64,000 bases of DNA from Vibrio zhugei (lineage in GTDB: Bacteria > Pseudomonadota > Gammaproteobacteria > Enterobacterales > Vibrionaceae). The stretch lies in contig NZ_CP033078.1 in NCBI RefSeq assembly GCF_003716875.1, positions 496,001 to 560,000 of the forward strand, in the 5' to 3' direction. Each line of letters opens with the position of its first letter. Within the stretch, counting starts at the first letter, position 1. Below, in pieces: positions 26,212 to 37,529 of this stretch. The position numbers and the translations under genes are program-made. The notes below the pieces were generated by a model. That model was not told the DNA's origin. It was given only the letters and a program-made list of their open reading frames with translations, and did not search any database.

Positions 26212-26959
26212 AAAAAAACTCAAGATATTACTCAGTAATGATGATGGCGTCCATGCAGAGGGCATTCGTGTTCTTGCTGAAGCGCTGCAAGACATTGCGA
26301 CGATCACCATCGTCGCACCTGATCGCAATCGGTCGGGGGCATCTAACTCGCTCACTTTAGAACATCCCTTACGAGTTCATGAAATTGCTCCGCGCTGTTA
26401 TTCCGTGCAAGGTACACCGACAGATTGTGTGCATTTTGCATTGAACGAACTGATGCAAGACTGCCGTCCTGACTTGGTTCTAACGGGCATTAACCATGGT
26501 GCCAATCTAGGGGACGATGTGCTGTACTCTGGGACTGTTGCCGCTGCGATGGAAGGGCATTTTCTGGGCGTGTCAGCGATGGCCTTTTCCCTCGTCGGAA
26601 AGCAGTGTTTTACTACAGCCGCACAGATTGCGAAGCAGTTAGTTTTACAGCATATTGCCAATCCGATCCCTGATAATCGCCTGTTGAATATCAATGTGCC
26701 AGATATTTTGTTAGAGCATATCAAGGGAATACAAACCACGCGTTTAGGGGCTCGTCATCATGCTGAAGCCATGATTCGTCAGCAAGATCCGCGTGGCCAT
26801 GATATTTATTGGCTTGGTCCTCCCGGGCAAAAACAAGATGCGGGTCAAGGTACTGATTTTCATGCAACGGAATGTGGCTATGTGTCGGTGACGCCTTTAC
26901 AGGTCGATTTGACCGCTCATGAAGCAATGAACTCTATAAATCAATGGTTGAAAGGGTAG
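26204..26959 (+). CDS. surE: 5'/3'-nucleotidase SurE
   Basis: This 251-residue metal-dependent phosphatase acts on nucleoside monophosphates and short polyphosphates. The metal site is [11 protein letters not shown] (Asp13, Asp14) with SGASNSLT and [18 protein letters not shown] further on. It belongs to the stationary-phase survival block with pcm, nlpD and rpoS. Confidence 0.97.
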   Translation: MTEKKLKILLSNDDGVHAEGIRVLAEALQDIATITIVAPDRNRSGASNSLTLEHPLRVHEIAPRCYSVQGTPTDCVHFALNELMQDCRPDLVLTGINHGANLGDDVLYSGTVAAAMEGHFLGVSAMAFSLVGKQCFTTAAQIAKQLVLQHIANPIPDNRLLNINVPDILLEHIKGIQTTRLGARHHAEAMIRQQDPRGHDIYWLGPPGQKQDAGQGTDFHATECGYVSVTPLQVDLTAHEAMNSINQWLKG

Positions 26960-26964
26960 GGATA

Positions 26965-27591
26965 ATGGCGAACCCCAAAGCTGAAAAGTTAGTTCAGTTT
27001 TTGGCCGAGCAAGGCATTAATGATGAGCGTGTGTTGGCCGCGATGTACGCGTTGCCAAGGGATCAGTTTGTATCGCAAGCAATGATGCATCAAGCGTATG
27101 ATAATAATGCACTGCCTATCGGACAGGGACAAACTATCTCTCAGCCCTATATTGTGGCAAAAATGACCCAGTTACTCGATCTCACGCCTCAGAGTCGTGT
27201 TCTTGAAATTGGCACGGGATCGGGGTATCAAACGGCGGTGTTATCCCAATTGGTCGAACATGTGTATTCGGTGGAGCGGATCAAATCGTTACAGTGGGAT
27301 GCAAAGCGACGTCTGAAGAAACTCGACATCTATAACGTCTCAACGAAACACAGTGATGGCTGGGAAGGCTGGGCCAGTAAAGCGCCTTTTGATGCGATCA
27401 TCGTGACCGCCGCTGCGGATAACATACCTCAGGCATTGATTGAACAATTAGCCGATCATGGCCGATTGATCATTCCTGTTGGCAGTGAGCAGCAGCAACT
27501 CTATAAAGTGGTTCGTCAAGGCGGCACTTACTTATCTCAACCGGTTGAAGAAGTCCGCTTCGTCCCTTTAGTCGCAGGTGAACTCGCATAA
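26965..27591 (+). CDS. pcm: protein-L-isoaspartate O-methyltransferase Pcm
   Basis: This 208-residue enzyme methylates isoaspartyl residues in aged proteins as a first repair step, using S-adenosylmethionine. Family blocks are [17 protein letters not shown], the SAM-binding [15 protein letters not shown], and [11 protein letters not shown] chose the ATG at 26965 because AGGG stands before it and the length matches known Pcm; an ATG at 26944 inside surE is an alternative. Its stop overlaps the nlpD start (TAATG). Confidence 0.96.
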   Translation: MANPKAEKLVQFLAEQGINDERVLAAMYALPRDQFVSQAMMHQAYDNNALPIGQGQTISQPYIVAKMTQLLDLTPQSRVLEIGTGSGYQTAVLSQLVEHVYSVERIKSLQWDAKRRLKKLDIYNVSTKHSDGWEGWASKAPFDAIIVTAAADNIPQALIEQLADHGRLIIPVGSEQQQLYKVVRQGGTYLSQPVEEVRFVPLVAGELA

Positions 27592-28508
27592 TGAATCATT
27601 CCCAACTCAAATCTGCCGTGCTGATGACCACGTTATCTAGTGTTTTACTAGGATGTGCTCCCCATGCACCAGCACCGGTTTCTGGGTTGGGAAAAGATTA
27701 TGACTCGATCAGCCGTGGCAGCTACCGTGGTAGTTACTACGTGGTCAAACCGGGTGATACGTTGTATTTTATCTCCTATGTTACTGATAAAAGCATCAAA
27801 GAAATAATTAGTTACAATAAATTGACGTCTCCTTACGTTATTCACCCTGGTGACAAACTCAATTTATGGAAGCCAAAATATGAAGCCCCTGCTTATGGTC
27901 ATAAGTCTAGGTCTGGTGAGCAAAAAATAACCACACCTTCGGTTCCCTCCCCAAGCGGCGCTGTTTTTCCTCATGTCGCAAAAGCCACATCATCCTCTAA
28001 AAAGGCTAAAAATACCTCTAAAGGGGGTAGTAAAACCACCAAACGGGGGATTGATTCAACAAAAACAAAAGAGTATGTTGGTGGTGAACGTAAAGATAGT
28101 GTAAACGCGAGTTTGGATAATACGCATTTTAGTAACCAAAAAATTACGAAATGGTATTGGCCAACAAAAGGTCGAGTGGTGAGAAACTACTCTTCGGGGA
28201 ACCAAGGTAATCGAGGTATCGATATTGCGGGTCAACGAGGACAATCCATCACTGCGGCAGCAGCAGGGGTTGTGGTTTATTCTGGAAATGCGTTACGAGG
28301 ATACGGCAACCTTATCATTATCAAACATAATGATGATTACATTAGCGCTTACGCTCACAATGACAAGTTGTTAGTCAAGGAAGGACAAAATGTGAGAGGT
28401 GGGCAAAAGATCGCCACTATGGGCAGTTCAGGGGCATCCAGCGTTCGATTACATTTTGAAGTTCGTTATAAAGGTAAATCCGTTAATCCTAAACGTTATT
28501 TACCGTAA
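27591..28508 (+). CDS. nlpD: murein hydrolase activator NlpD (lipoprotein)
   Basis: This 305-residue lipoprotein has a signal peptide with lipobox LLGC (Cys22) and one LysM peptidoglycan-binding domain (about 48-95, YVVKPGDTLYFIS). A low-complexity Ser/Lys/Thr linker leads to a C-terminal LytM/M23 domain (about 195-305). The zinc ligands of active M23 enzymes are replaced (GIDIAG where an active enzyme has HxGxD), so it should act by switching on amidase AmiC, as in E. coli. In E. coli the main rpoS promoter lies inside nlpD. Confidence 0.96.
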   Translation: MNHSQLKSAVLMTTLSSVLLGCAPHAPAPVSGLGKDYDSISRGSYRGSYYVVKPGDTLYFISYVTDKSIKEIISYNKLTSPYVIHPGDKLNLWKPKYEAPAYGHKSRSGEQKITTPSVPSPSGAVFPHVAKATSSSKKAKNTSKGGSKTTKRGIDSTKTKEYVGGERKDSVNASLDNTHFSNQKITKWYWPTKGRVVRNYSSGNQGNRGIDIAGQRGQSITAAAAGVVVYSGNALRGYGNLIIIKHNDDYISAYAHNDKLLVKEGQNVRGGQKIATMGSSGASSVRLHFEVRYKGKSVNPKRYLP

Positions 28509-28581
28509 TTATACTTTATAGATAGAGAATTCAGCATCATTGAAGTTGTGATGTTCGCTGAGCTCGCCATGGGGAGGCACT

Positions 28582-29556
28582 ATGAGTATTAGTAACACTG
28601 CTACAAAAGTAGAAGAATTTGAATTCGACGCAACGCAATACGATGTGACAGATTCAAGTTCAACCAAAAAAACGGCCAATGCTCAAGATGACTTTGAAGT
28701 CTCATCAAAAAGTTTAGATGCGACTCAAATGTACTTAAGCGAAATTGGTTTCTCACCACTATTAACAGCAGAAGAAGAAGTGTTATATGCTCGACGTGCG
28801 TTACGTGGTTGCGATACTGCGCGCAAACGTATGATCGAAAGTAATTTACGCTTAGTTGTTAAAATCTCTCGTCGTTATGGCAACCGCGGTTTGGCGCTTC
28901 TTGATTTAATTGAAGAAGGCAACCTTGGTTTGATTCGTGCGGTCGAGAAATTCGACCCAGAACGTGGATTCCGTTTTTCCACCTACGCGACGTGGTGGAT
29001 TCGCCAAACGATTGAGCGTGCGCTAATGAACCAAACACGAACCATTCGTTTACCGATTCATGTTGTTAAAGAATTGAATATTTATTTACGGACTGCACGT
29101 GAACTTTCACAACGTTTAGACCATGAACCTACCGCTGAAGAAATCGCTCAAGAGCTGGATAAGCCTGTTGAAGATGTCAGTAAAATGCTCCGTCTGAATG
29201 AGCGTATCAGTTCTGTGGATACACCGATTGGCGGTGATGGTGATAAAGCGTTGTTGGATATCATTCCTGATGGTCATCATTCTGATCCCGAAGTTTCGAC
29301 CCAAGATAATGATATTAAAGCATCATTAGTCAACTGGTTAGATGAACTGAATCCAAAACAAAAAGAAGTGCTTGCTCGTCGTTTTGGATTGTTGGGTTAC
29401 GAACCGTCAACGTTGGAAGAAGTTGGACGTGAAATCAGCCTGACTCGTGAACGTGTTCGTCAGATTCAAGTGGAAGGGCTACGGCGTCTGCGCGAAATCT
29501 TGGTCAAACAAGGGTTGAGCATGGAAGCACTCTTTAACGTTGAAGCTGAATTCTAG
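28582..29556 (+). CDS. rpoS: RNA polymerase stationary-phase sigma factor RpoS
   Basis: This 324-residue sigma factor runs the general stress and stationary-phase response. Region 1.2 ([16 protein letters not shown]) is followed by region 2 with [19 protein letters not shown], region 3, and region 4 with [22 protein letters not shown]. It lacks region 1.1, as expected for RpoS. A GGGGAGG ribosome binding site lies 8 bases upstream. It is placed directly after nlpD and before the convergent mutS. Confidence 0.98.
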   Translation: MSISNTATKVEEFEFDATQYDVTDSSSTKKTANAQDDFEVSSKSLDATQMYLSEIGFSPLLTAEEEVLYARRALRGCDTARKRMIESNLRLVVKISRRYGNRGLALLDLIEEGNLGLIRAVEKFDPERGFRFSTYATWWIRQTIERALMNQTRTIRLPIHVVKELNIYLRTARELSQRLDHEPTAEEIAQELDKPVEDVSKMLRLNERISSVDTPIGGDGDKALLDIIPDGHHSDPEVSTQDNDIKASLVNWLDELNPKQKEVLARRFGLLGYEPSTLEEVGREISLTRERVRQIQVEGLRRLREILVKQGLSMEALFNVEAEF

Positions 29557-29577
29557 GTAAAGATCGCTCAGTTTAAT

Positions 29578-29606
29578 AAAAAGGCACTCCATTGGAGTGC
29601 CTTTTT
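29578..29606. terminator. bidirectional terminator between rpoS and mutS
   Basis: AAAAAGGCACTCC and GGAGTGCCTTTTT pair around ATT, with A and T runs on either side, between convergent genes. Confidence 0.9.
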
Positions 29607-29632
29607 GATCTTGGCAGTAAAAAGCCAGTGAA

Positions 29633-32194
29633 TTAAAGCATGCCTTTTAATTGATAGATCAATTCTAATGCCTGACGCGGCGAAAGATCGTTTGGATCCA
29701 CATTGGCTAGGTGTTGCTCGACGTCACTCGGCTCGGGGATCAGGCTCAGCTGATTAGCGACATCCACTGAGTTTTGTGGTGAGGGAGCGGCCTGATGACC
29801 GATTTGTTCTAATTGAGCCAATTTCTGGCGGGCATTTTTAATCACGGTTTTCGGCACACCCGCCAGTCCTGCTACCGCGAGCCCGTAAGATTTGCTTGCT
29901 GCGCCTTCATTGACCGAGTGCATAAAGGCAATGGTCTCACCGTGCTCCACCGCGTCTAAATGCACATTGACCAAGTTTGGCAGCAGTTCTGGTAACTCTG
30001 TCAGTTCGAAGTAGTGGGTGGCAAATAACGTTAACGCACCAATTTTTTTCGCCAACCATTCTGCGCTGGCCCATGCCAGTGATAAACCATCATAGGTGCT
30101 GGTTCCACGACCAATTTCATCCATGAGTACTAAGCTTTGAGCGGTCGCGTTATGCAAAATATTGGCTGTTTCAGTCATTTCTACCATAAAGGTTGATCGA
30201 CCAGAGGCGAGATCATCCGAGGCACCAATACGGGTAAAGATACGGTCGAGTAACCCAATAGTGGCTTGCTGAGCCGGAACAAATGAGCCGATATGTGCCA
30301 TTAATGCAATGAGCGCGGTTTGTCGCATATAGGTTGATTTACCCCCCATGTTCGGTCCTGTAATGATCAACATTTGGCGTTGTGGATCGAGATCGATAGG
30401 GTTCGAAATGAAAGGATCTTGCATGACTTGCTCCACCACAGGGTGGCGACCGGCTTGAATGTGGATCCCTGTTTTATCGGTCAATTGCGGGCGGCAATAA
30501 TCTAACGTTTCTGCCCGCTCAGCTAAGTTTTGTAAAATATCGAGCTGAGAGAGAGCCGATGCCAGATTTTGCAGAGTCTCTAAGTGAGGAAGTAGCTGAT
30601 CAAACAATTGATCCCATAACTTCTTCTCGAGCGCCAGAGCTTGAGATTTGGAATTCAGCACTTTATCTTCATGTTCTTTTAGGACAGGAATGATATAGCG
30701 TTCTGCGTTTTTTAAGGTCTGGCGGCGAATATAGTGAGGCGGCACTAAGTGGCTTTGTCCACGGCTGACTTGAATATAAAAGCCATGGACGTTGTTATAG
30801 CCGACCTTGAGCGTATCAATGCCATGACGCTCACGCTCTTCACTTTCTAGTTGTTCTAAGTATTCGGTGGCACCGTTGGCCAGATCGCGGCACTGATCCA
30901 ATTCTTGATTGTAGCCCGGCGCGATTACCCCCCCATCGCGAATCACTACGGGCGGATTATCAATAATGGCCGAGGTCAGTAATGCACATAACTCGGTTTG
31001 AGGGCGCGTGTATTGTGCGAGCTTATGTAAATAGGGATGTTGAAGGTCTTGAGTGATCTCACTTAATTCATCCAATTGTTGCAGTGCATTACGCAGGCGC
31101 GCCAAATCACGTGGCCGTGCAGAGCGCAGAGCTAAACGCGCTAAAATCCGTTCAATGTCGCCTATCGATTTAAGGACTGGCTGAATATCGCTGAATAAGC
31201 CAGTTTCTTTGAATTCCGCAATGGCATCCAAACGCTGATTCAAAGCCTCAATGTGGCGCATGGGTTGGTGAATCCAACGCTTTAACATCCGGCTTCCCAT
31301 TGCAGTGGCGCAATGATCGAGGACCTCGGCTAACGTATTATCGACACCGCCTGATAAGTTTTGAGTCAGTTCGAGATTACGTCGTGTCGCGGCATCTAAG
31401 ATAACCGACTGATCTTGTCGATCAAACGTTAATGAGCGAATGTGTGGCAGCGCTGTGCGTTGCGTGTCTTTGACGTACTGGATTAAACAGCCGGCCGCAC
31501 ATAAGCCGCGCTGTGCATTTTCCACCCCAAAACCGATCAAATCTTTGGTACCAAACTGCTGATTTAATTGCTGCTTCGCAGTATCAATCTCGAATTCCCA
31601 GATAGGGCGACGTCGGTTGCCTTGTCGGTGCTCCATCAAATGGACAGGGGTAAAATCTTCCGGGAAAAGCAGTTCTCGTGGGGCGGTGCGTTGTAATTCT
31701 GCCGCCATGGCTTCTTCCGACTCGGGTTCACACAATTGGAAGCGACCTGAGGTTAAATCCAGCGTAGAATACCCAAAACGACCATCTTGGTAATAGATGG
31801 CGGCAATGAGGTTATCGACGCGTTCTGAAAGCAACGCTTCATCCGTGACGGTTCCTGGAGTGACAATGCGCACCACTTGGCGTTCAACCGGACCTTTGCT
31901 GGTGGCTGGGTCACCAATTTGTTCACAAATCGCAACGGATTCGCCTTGCTGCACTAATTTGGCTAAGTAGTTTTCCACGGCGTGGAAAGGAACGCCGGCC
32001 ATAGGAATAGGTTCACCTGCTGAGGCACCCCGTTTGGTTAGCGAGATATCAAGTAATTGAGACGCTCGTTTGGCATCATCGTAAAAGAGTTCGTAAAAGT
32101 CTCCCATACGGTAAAATAACAAAATATCTGGATTCTCAGCTTTGAGTTTCAGATATTGCTGCATCATCGGAGTGTGTTTTTGCTCAGCAGTCAC
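29633..32194 (-). CDS. mutS: DNA mismatch repair protein MutS
   Basis: This 853-residue protein binds base mismatches and recruits MutL. The mismatch-binding motif with Phe-x-Glu is near the N-terminus ([15 protein letters not shown]). The connector, lever and clamp domains follow, and the C-terminal ATPase carries Walker [15 protein letters not shown] with the downstream [12 protein letters not shown] signature. The N-terminal opening [20 protein letters not shown] is typical. It is convergent with rpoS and divergent from pncC. Confidence 0.98.
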   Translation of the reverse strand: MTAEQKHTPMMQQYLKLKAENPDILLFYRMGDFYELFYDDAKRASQLLDISLTKRGASAGEPIPMAGVPFHAVENYLAKLVQQGESVAICEQIGDPATSKGPVERQVVRIVTPGTVTDEALLSERVDNLIAAIYYQDGRFGYSTLDLTSGRFQLCEPESEEAMAAELQRTAPRELLFPEDFTPVHLMEHRQGNRRRPIWEFEIDTAKQQLNQQFGTKDLIGFGVENAQRGLCAAGCLIQYVKDTQRTALPHIRSLTFDRQDQSVILDAATRRNLELTQNLSGGVDNTLAEVLDHCATAMGSRMLKRWIHQPMRHIEALNQRLDAIAEFKETGLFSDIQPVLKSIGDIERILARLALRSARPRDLARLRNALQQLDELSEITQDLQHPYLHKLAQYTRPQTELCALLTSAIIDNPPVVIRDGGVIAPGYNQELDQCRDLANGATEYLEQLESEERERHGIDTLKVGYNNVHGFYIQVSRGQSHLVPPHYIRRQTLKNAERYIIPVLKEHEDKVLNSKSQALALEKKLWDQLFDQLLPHLETLQNLASALSQLDILQNLAERAETLDYCRPQLTDKTGIHIQAGRHPVVEQVMQDPFISNPIDLDPQRQMLIITGPNMGGKSTYMRQTALIALMAHIGSFVPAQQATIGLLDRIFTRIGASDDLASGRSTFMVEMTETANILHNATAQSLVLMDEIGRGTSTYDGLSLAWASAEWLAKKIGALTLFATHYFELTELPELLPNLVNVHLDAVEHGETIAFMHSVNEGAASKSYGLAVAGLAGVPKTVIKNARQKLAQLEQIGHQAAPSPQNSVDVANQLSLIPEPSDVEQHLANVDPNDLSPRQALELIYQLKGML

Positions 32195-32275
32195 GGTTTA
32201 TTTCTTTTGTTTGAGAACATTGCGGCTTAGGATACGTGAATCACTTTGCTGCGAAAAGATGTAAAAGGGTTTTTG

Positions 32276-32773
32276 ATGATGGAATCATTGGACATATTAA
32301 GTCAGACCGTTGGTAAACAGTTGCAAGACGCGGAGCAAATCTTAGTGACGGCTGAATCTTGCACCGGGGGCGCAGTGGCCGCGCTCATTACTGACGTCGC
32401 GGGAAGCTCACAATGGTTTGAGCGAGCCTTTGTGACTTATAGTAATGAAGCCAAGCAAACGATGATTGGCGTGCAAAAGGCGACTTTAGAGGCTTATGGC
32501 GCTGTGTCTGAACCGGTGGTACAGGAAATGGCGGCAGGCGCGTTAGTCGCTTCAAATGGCACGATTGCTGTGGCGATCAGTGGTATCGCTGGGCCTGGTG
32601 GGGGCACGGCGCAAAAACCAGTGGGTACGGTGTGCTTTGCATGGCAGGATACTTCGGGCTGGCAGTGTGTCAGTACTCAGCACTTTCAGGGCGATCGCCG
32701 CGAAGTGCGTGCACAAGCGGTTTGTTTCGCCTTACAAACCCTGAGTGATTACCTTGAAAAAAACAAAGAGTGA
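32276..32773 (+). CDS. pncC: nicotinamide-nucleotide amidohydrolase PncC (CinA C-terminal type)
   Basis: This 165-residue protein is a stand-alone CinA C-terminal domain that turns nicotinamide mononucleotide into nicotinate mononucleotide to recycle NAD. The TAESCTGG motif (about 25-32) holds the catalytic Ser, and GIAGPGGGT is the second signature. I chose the ATG at 32276 because AAAAGGG precedes it; a further ATG follows directly. It stands upstream of recA, as in E. coli. Confidence 0.93.
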   Translation: MMESLDILSQTVGKQLQDAEQILVTAESCTGGAVAALITDVAGSSQWFERAFVTYSNEAKQTMIGVQKATLEAYGAVSEPVVQEMAAGALVASNGTIAVAISGIAGPGGGTAQKPVGTVCFAWQDTSGWQCVSTQHFQGDRREVRAQAVCFALQTLSDYLEKNKE

Positions 32774-32812
32774 CATGCGTCGAGTGAAATCAAAAAAATT
32801 GTGATACAGGGG

Positions 32813-32840
32813 TGGACACTGTATGAATCAACAGTATAAT
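32813..32840 (+). promoter_or_regulatory. recA promoter with LexA (SOS) box
   Basis: TGGACA (32813-32818) and TATAAT (32835-32840) are separated by exactly the 16-bp SOS box CTGTATGAATCAACAG (32819-32834). LexA bound there would cover the promoter spacer. It lies 83 bases upstream of the recA start. Confidence 0.92.
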
Positions 32841-32922
32841 GATTTCCAACAAAGACAACTATTGTCGAATTAATATTGACGCATTCACCGATCACGCAAT
32901 GAGTGACAGTCTGGAGAAAGTA

Positions 32923-33966
32923 ATGGACGAAAATAAACAAAAAGCGCTGGCCGCAGCACTTGGCCAAATTGAAAAGCAATTCGGTAAAGGTTCTATCATG
33001 CGCTTAGGTGATAACCGCGCGATGGATGTTGAAACCATTTCTACCGGGTCGCTTTCTCTAGACATCGCGCTAGGTGCGGGTGGGCTACCAATGGGACGTA
33101 TTGTGGAAGTTTACGGTCCTGAATCCTCGGGTAAAACAACATTAACTCTAGAACTGATTGCGGCCGCTCAGCGTGCCGGTAAGACCTGTGCCTTTATTGA
33201 TGCCGAGCATGCGCTTGATCCTGTATACGCAGGTAAATTGGGTGTCAACATCGATGAGCTATTGGTATCGCAACCGGATACGGGTGAACAAGCACTAGAA
33301 ATCTGTGATGCGTTGGCTCGTTCAGGCGCGGTCGATGTAATGGTTGTCGACTCTGTTGCTGCCTTAACTCCGAAAGCGGAAATCGAAGGTGAAATGGGCG
33401 ATAGCCACATGGGCCTACAAGCTCGTATGTTGTCACAAGCGATGCGTAAACTGACCGGTAACCTGAAAGCCTCTAACTGTATGTGTATCTTCATCAACCA
33501 AATTCGTATGAAAATTGGTGTGATGTTTGGTAACCCAGAAACCACAACAGGTGGTAATGCTCTGAAATTCTATGCGTCTGTGCGTTTAGATATTCGTCGT
33601 ACTGGTGCAATTAAAGATGGCGATGAAGTGGTGGGTAACGAAACTCGCATCAAAGTGGTGAAGAACAAAATTGCCGCGCCATTTAGAGAAGCTCATACAC
33701 AAATCTTATACGGACAAGGCTTTAACCGCGAAGGTGAGTTGGTTGACCTTGGCGTGAAACATAAGCTCGTAGAAAAAGCGGGTGCATGGTACAGCTACAA
33801 TGGCGATAAGATTGGTCAAGGTAAAGCGAACGCATGTAAGTATCTGCGTGAGCATCCAGAGGTTGGAACCACAATTGATACGACCTTGCGTGATATGCTA
33901 CTTAATCCGGTAAAACCTGCGGAAGAAGCGGAGTTCGGTGCGGTACCAGAGCAAGAAGAAAAATAA
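32923..33966 (+). CDS. recA: recombinase RecA
   Basis: This 347-residue protein forms filaments on single-stranded DNA, drives strand exchange and triggers LexA self-cleavage. Walker A is GPESSGKT (65-72). The [20 protein letters not shown] loop and the acidic C-terminal tail are present. I chose the ATG at 32923 ([10 protein letters not shown]), which has GGAG upstream and matches family length; the longer frame to 32839 runs into the promoter. It is followed by a hairpin and recX. Confidence 0.99.
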   Translation: MDENKQKALAAALGQIEKQFGKGSIMRLGDNRAMDVETISTGSLSLDIALGAGGLPMGRIVEVYGPESSGKTTLTLELIAAAQRAGKTCAFIDAEHALDPVYAGKLGVNIDELLVSQPDTGEQALEICDALARSGAVDVMVVDSVAALTPKAEIEGEMGDSHMGLQARMLSQAMRKLTGNLKASNCMCIFINQIRMKIGVMFGNPETTTGGNALKFYASVRLDIRRTGAIKDGDEVVGNETRIKVVKNKIAAPFREAHTQILYGQGFNREGELVDLGVKHKLVEKAGAWYSYNGDKIGQGKANACKYLREHPEVGTTIDTTLRDMLLNPVKPAEEAEFGAVPEQEEK

Positions 33967-33994
33967 GCGTATAATGAATCATTATCGTTAACGA

Positions 33995-34017
33995 AAGCCT
34001 CGCACATGCGGGGCTTT
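33995..34017 (+). terminator. partial terminator between recA and recX
   Basis: AAGCCTCGC and GCGGGGCTT pair around ACAT with two wobble pairs, followed by a short T stretch. In E. coli a similar hairpin allows low read-through into recX. Confidence 0.7.
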
Positions 34018-34037
34018 TGGCTATCTGGAGAAACGCG

Positions 34038-34499
34038 ATGTATGCGAAGAAAAAACCGACATTATCGGTGAAAGAAGCGGCCATACAGTTGTTGAGTCGA
34101 CGTGATCACGGCATTGCTGAGTTACAGCAAAAGCTGACACAAAAAGGCTATGAAGAAACTGAGGTACAGCAAGCGATCGCTTTTTGTCATGAATATCATT
34201 ATTTAGACGATTTACGTTTTGCGAAAAGCCAAGTGCGTCAGCATGTTTTTAAAGGACATGGTAAGCGTCGCATTCAGCAAGAACTGAATGCCAAGCGAGT
34301 AGCAGAATCGATCATTGACGCGGCATTGGAAGAAGAGGCGCCGGATTGGTTTGAGTTGGCGAGAGAAACGGCGCTGAAAAAATTTAAAGGGAAGCCAGCG
34401 GCCGATAAAAAAGAGTACGCCAAACAAGTACGTTTTCTGCAATATCGCGGCTATTCTTTCGACCAAATACACTATGCACTCAGCGGTGATGATGAATAG
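34038..34499 (+). CDS. recX: regulatory protein RecX
   Basis: This 153-residue helical protein caps RecA filaments and limits RecA activity. It shows the repeated three-helix modules of RecX, for example [21 protein letters not shown] and [15 protein letters not shown] chose the ATG at 34038 (MYAKKKPT), which lies 9 bases after CTGGAG. It is expressed with recA by read-through of the hairpin. Confidence 0.94.
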   Translation: MYAKKKPTLSVKEAAIQLLSRRDHGIAELQQKLTQKGYEETEVQQAIAFCHEYHYLDDLRFAKSQVRQHVFKGHGKRRIQQELNAKRVAESIIDAALEEEAPDWFELARETALKKFKGKPAADKKEYAKQVRFLQYRGYSFDQIHYALSGDDE

Positions 34500-34756
34500 T
34501 GGTGTGTTTTCGAAAATCCTCCCTGTGTACCCGATGCTTTGGCTGGGGAATCGGCGCGCCAATCTGAGCGAAGTGATAAGCAATGGATCCACCGAGAGGC
34601 GAGGGGGAATCATCATCAGGTATGGTTTTTTCTCGTCATCACAGGTGACGCTGGATTCCGTCTTCTCAAGACTTTTTCGAGAAGAAACTAGGCGAAGTCT
34701 TATCCATGCTTTACAATAGCGCAAAAATCTCACTTAAGAATTTCAGGAAGAGCTGC

Positions 34757-37339
34757 ATGTACATGAGCACGGATGAGGTTCGCAATGCGTTCCTCTCATT
34801 CTTTGAAAAAAAAGGTCACCAGATCGTCGAAAGTTCCTCACTGGTACCTCATAACGATCCTACGTTGCTATTTACCAACGCAGGGATGAACCAATTTAAA
34901 GACTGTTTTCTAGGTCTAGAAAAGCGCGCCTACACGCGAGCGACCACCGCTCAGCGTTGTGTTCGAGCTGGTGGTAAGCACAACGATCTTGAAAATGTTG
35001 GCTTTACCGCTCGCCACCATACTTTCTTTGAAATGCTTGGTAACTTTAGTTTTGGTGATTATTTCAAGGAAGATGCGATTAAGTTTGCATGGGAATTTCT
35101 GACTGACGTTCTCAAATTGCCTGCTGAGCGCCTGTTAGTGACGGTATATCAAACCGATGATGAAGCGTTTGATATCTGGAATAAACAGATTGGTATTCCA
35201 GCGGATCGTATTGTTCGAATCGGTGATAAGGAAGGCGGTAAACCTTATGAGTCAGATAACTTCTGGCAAATGGGGGATACAGGTCCATGTGGTCCATGTT
35301 CAGAAATTTTCTATGATCATGGTGAACACATCTGGGGCGGCCGACCAGGCACACCGGAAGAAGATGGCGATCGTTTCATCGAAATCTGGAATAACGTTTT
35401 CATGCAGTTTAACCGTGAAGCTGATGGCACCATGCATCCTCTTCCTAAGCCATCGGTCGATACGGGCATGGGGATTGAGCGTATGTCTGCGATTATGCAG
35501 GGCGTTCATTCAAACTACGAAATTGATGTGTTCCAAAAGCTGATTAAATCCGCCGCTGAAGTGATCGGTCACGACGATTTGTCGAGCCAATCGCTACGTG
35601 TTGTTGCTGACCACATTCGTTCGTGTACCTATTTAATTGTTGATGGTGTGATGCCGTCCAATGAAGGCCGTGGCTACGTACTGCGCCGCATTATTCGTCG
35701 TGCGGTTCGTCATGGTAATAAACTGGGTGCGAAGGGAACCTTCTTCTATAAACTGGTTGCGCCTTTGGCTGAGATCATGGGCAGTGCGGGCGACGTGATC
35801 AAAGAGCAGCAGGACCTCGTTGAGAAGATCCTGCGTATTGAAGAAGAAAACTTCGGACGTACTCTTGAGCGTGGCATGACGATCCTTAATGAAGCGTTGG
35901 ATAACGTGAAAGGCGAGATCCTTGACGGTGAAATGGTATTTAAACTGTACGACACTTACGGTTTCCCTGCGGATTTGACCAATGATGTTGCCCGTGAACG
36001 TGGATTTACCATTGATGAAGCCGGCTTTGAATCTGCGATGGCATCACAGCGTCAACGTGCGCGTGAAGCCGGTCAGTTTGAAAAAGATTACAATGATAAA
36101 ATTGTGGCTGAAAGTGCCTCGGACTTCTGCGGTTACACGCAGGACGAAGGTCAAAGTACGGTGGTTGAGTTGTTTGTGGAAGGAACGTCAGTTGAGTCGT
36201 TATCTGCAGGCGATCAGGCGATTGTGGTACTCAAAGAAACCCCATTCTATTCAGAATCGGGTGGTCAATGTGGCGATACTGGCGTTTTAGAAACCTCAAT
36301 GGGACGTTTTGTGGTTGAAGATACCCAGAAAGTCGGCCAAGCGATTGGTCACTACGGTGTCTTAGAGCAGGGCGTTCTGAGTCGCGATGACAGCGTCGTG
36401 GCGAAAGTTGATAAAGAGCGTCGTAACGCGAGTGCGTTAAACCACTCAGCCACTCACTTGTTGCATGAGTCATTACGTCGTTTACTTGGTACTCACGTAC
36501 AGCAAAAAGGTTCTTTGGTTCGTCCTGAAGGATTGCGTTTTGACTTCTCTCACCTTGAAGCCGTTAGCGCACAAGAGTTAAAGCAAGTTGAGCGTATGGT
36601 TAACCAACAAATTCGCCGTAACCTTGCTATTGATACCAACATCATGAACATCGAAGATGCGAAAGCGCAAGGTGCCATGGCATTGTTTGGTGAGAAATAC
36701 GACGATGAAGTTCGCGTGCTTAGCATGGAAGATTTCTCGACAGAATTATGTGGTGGTATCCACGCACGTCGCACCGGTGATATTGGTTTATTTAAAATCA
36801 CTCACGAAGGTGGTGTAGCGGCTGGGGTTCGTCGTATTGAAGCAGTGACCGGTGAAGCCGCATTGAATTATCTTGATGAGCAAGCCAGCAAGCAAGCTCA
36901 GAAAGTCGATGATATGGCGAATAAAGCGAAGTCATTGGAAAAAGAAATTCATCACTTGAAAGAACAACTGGCTGCTCAAGCGGGTTCAAACTTAACCAGC
37001 CAAGTTAAGCAGATTTCAGGTGTGAACGTATTGGTCGCTCAACTCGACGGTGCCGATAGCAAAGCGCTACGCGGAATGGTTGACGAGTTGAAAAATCAGT
37101 TAAGCAGCGCAATTATTATGTTAGGCAACGTCGCTGATGGTAAAGTTGCGCTTATTGCTGGTGTGACAAAAGACTTAACAGGCAAAGTGAAAGCTGGCGA
37201 GTTGGTCAATATGGTTGCCCAACAAGTGGGTGGTAAAGGCGGTGGTCGCCCTGATATGGCGCAAGCTGGCGGAAGTGATGCTCAAGCATTGCCTGCTGCA
37301 CTTGCATCCGTTGATGAGTGGCTTACTGAGCGCCTGTAA
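34757..37339 (+). CDS. alaS: alanyl-tRNA synthetase AlaS
   Basis: This 860-residue enzyme charges tRNA-Ala. The class II catalytic domain occupies the first 450 residues ([20 protein letters not shown]). The editing domain carries the zinc-binding NHSATHLLH and the [13 protein letters not shown] motif, and the C-Ala domain with [14 protein letters not shown] closes the protein. I chose the ATG at 34757, which follows AGGAAGAG; a second ATG two codons later is possible. The 257 bases from recX hold no gene. Confidence 0.98.
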   Translation: MYMSTDEVRNAFLSFFEKKGHQIVESSSLVPHNDPTLLFTNAGMNQFKDCFLGLEKRAYTRATTAQRCVRAGGKHNDLENVGFTARHHTFFEMLGNFSFGDYFKEDAIKFAWEFLTDVLKLPAERLLVTVYQTDDEAFDIWNKQIGIPADRIVRIGDKEGGKPYESDNFWQMGDTGPCGPCSEIFYDHGEHIWGGRPGTPEEDGDRFIEIWNNVFMQFNREADGTMHPLPKPSVDTGMGIERMSAIMQGVHSNYEIDVFQKLIKSAAEVIGHDDLSSQSLRVVADHIRSCTYLIVDGVMPSNEGRGYVLRRIIRRAVRHGNKLGAKGTFFYKLVAPLAEIMGSAGDVIKEQQDLVEKILRIEEENFGRTLERGMTILNEALDNVKGEILDGEMVFKLYDTYGFPADLTNDVARERGFTIDEAGFESAMASQRQRAREAGQFEKDYNDKIVAESASDFCGYTQDEGQSTVVELFVEGTSVESLSAGDQAIVVLKETPFYSESGGQCGDTGVLETSMGRFVVEDTQKVGQAIGHYGVLEQGVLSRDDSVVAKVDKERRNASALNHSATHLLHESLRRLLGTHVQQKGSLVRPEGLRFDFSHLEAVSAQELKQVERMVNQQIRRNLAIDTNIMNIEDAKAQGAMALFGEKYDDEVRVLSMEDFSTELCGGIHARRTGDIGLFKITHEGGVAAGVRRIEAVTGEAALNYLDEQASKQAQKVDDMANKAKSLEKEIHHLKEQLAAQAGSNLTSQVKQISGVNVLVAQLDGADSKALRGMVDELKNQLSSAIIMLGNVADGKVALIAGVTKDLTGKVKAGELVNMVAQQVGGKGGGRPDMAQAGGSDAQALPAALASVDEWLTERL

Positions 37340-37399
37340 ACAATAAGATAATGCAATACCTATGATTGGAGCTCCGTATTGGCGCTCCATATTGATTAG

Positions 37400-37450
37400 C
37401 CAAGTAGTATGACGGAGGAAAACTCAGTTCGCTGCTTGGTTTTATTTTTG
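37400..37450 (+). terminator. terminator after alaS
   Basis: CCAAGTAG and CTGCTTGG pair (one G-T) across a 24-nt loop and are followed by TTTTATTTTT, 60 bases after the alaS stop. Confidence 0.65.
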
Positions 37451-37529
37451 TGACTTGCTTATCGGTATACAACGAGTTTATGAACCAGAAGTAAGCCTAT
37501 AGGTTTTCCTCTGGGCAAGGTAGAGAACG

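Noticed and set aside
34474..34719. Open frames between recX and alaS
   Set aside because: They overlap the end of recX and the start region of alaS and have no start site support.
37340..37529. Lysine riboswitch upstream of lysC
   Set aside because: I could not find the conserved junction motifs of the lysine aptamer; the hairpin there is best read as the alaS terminator.
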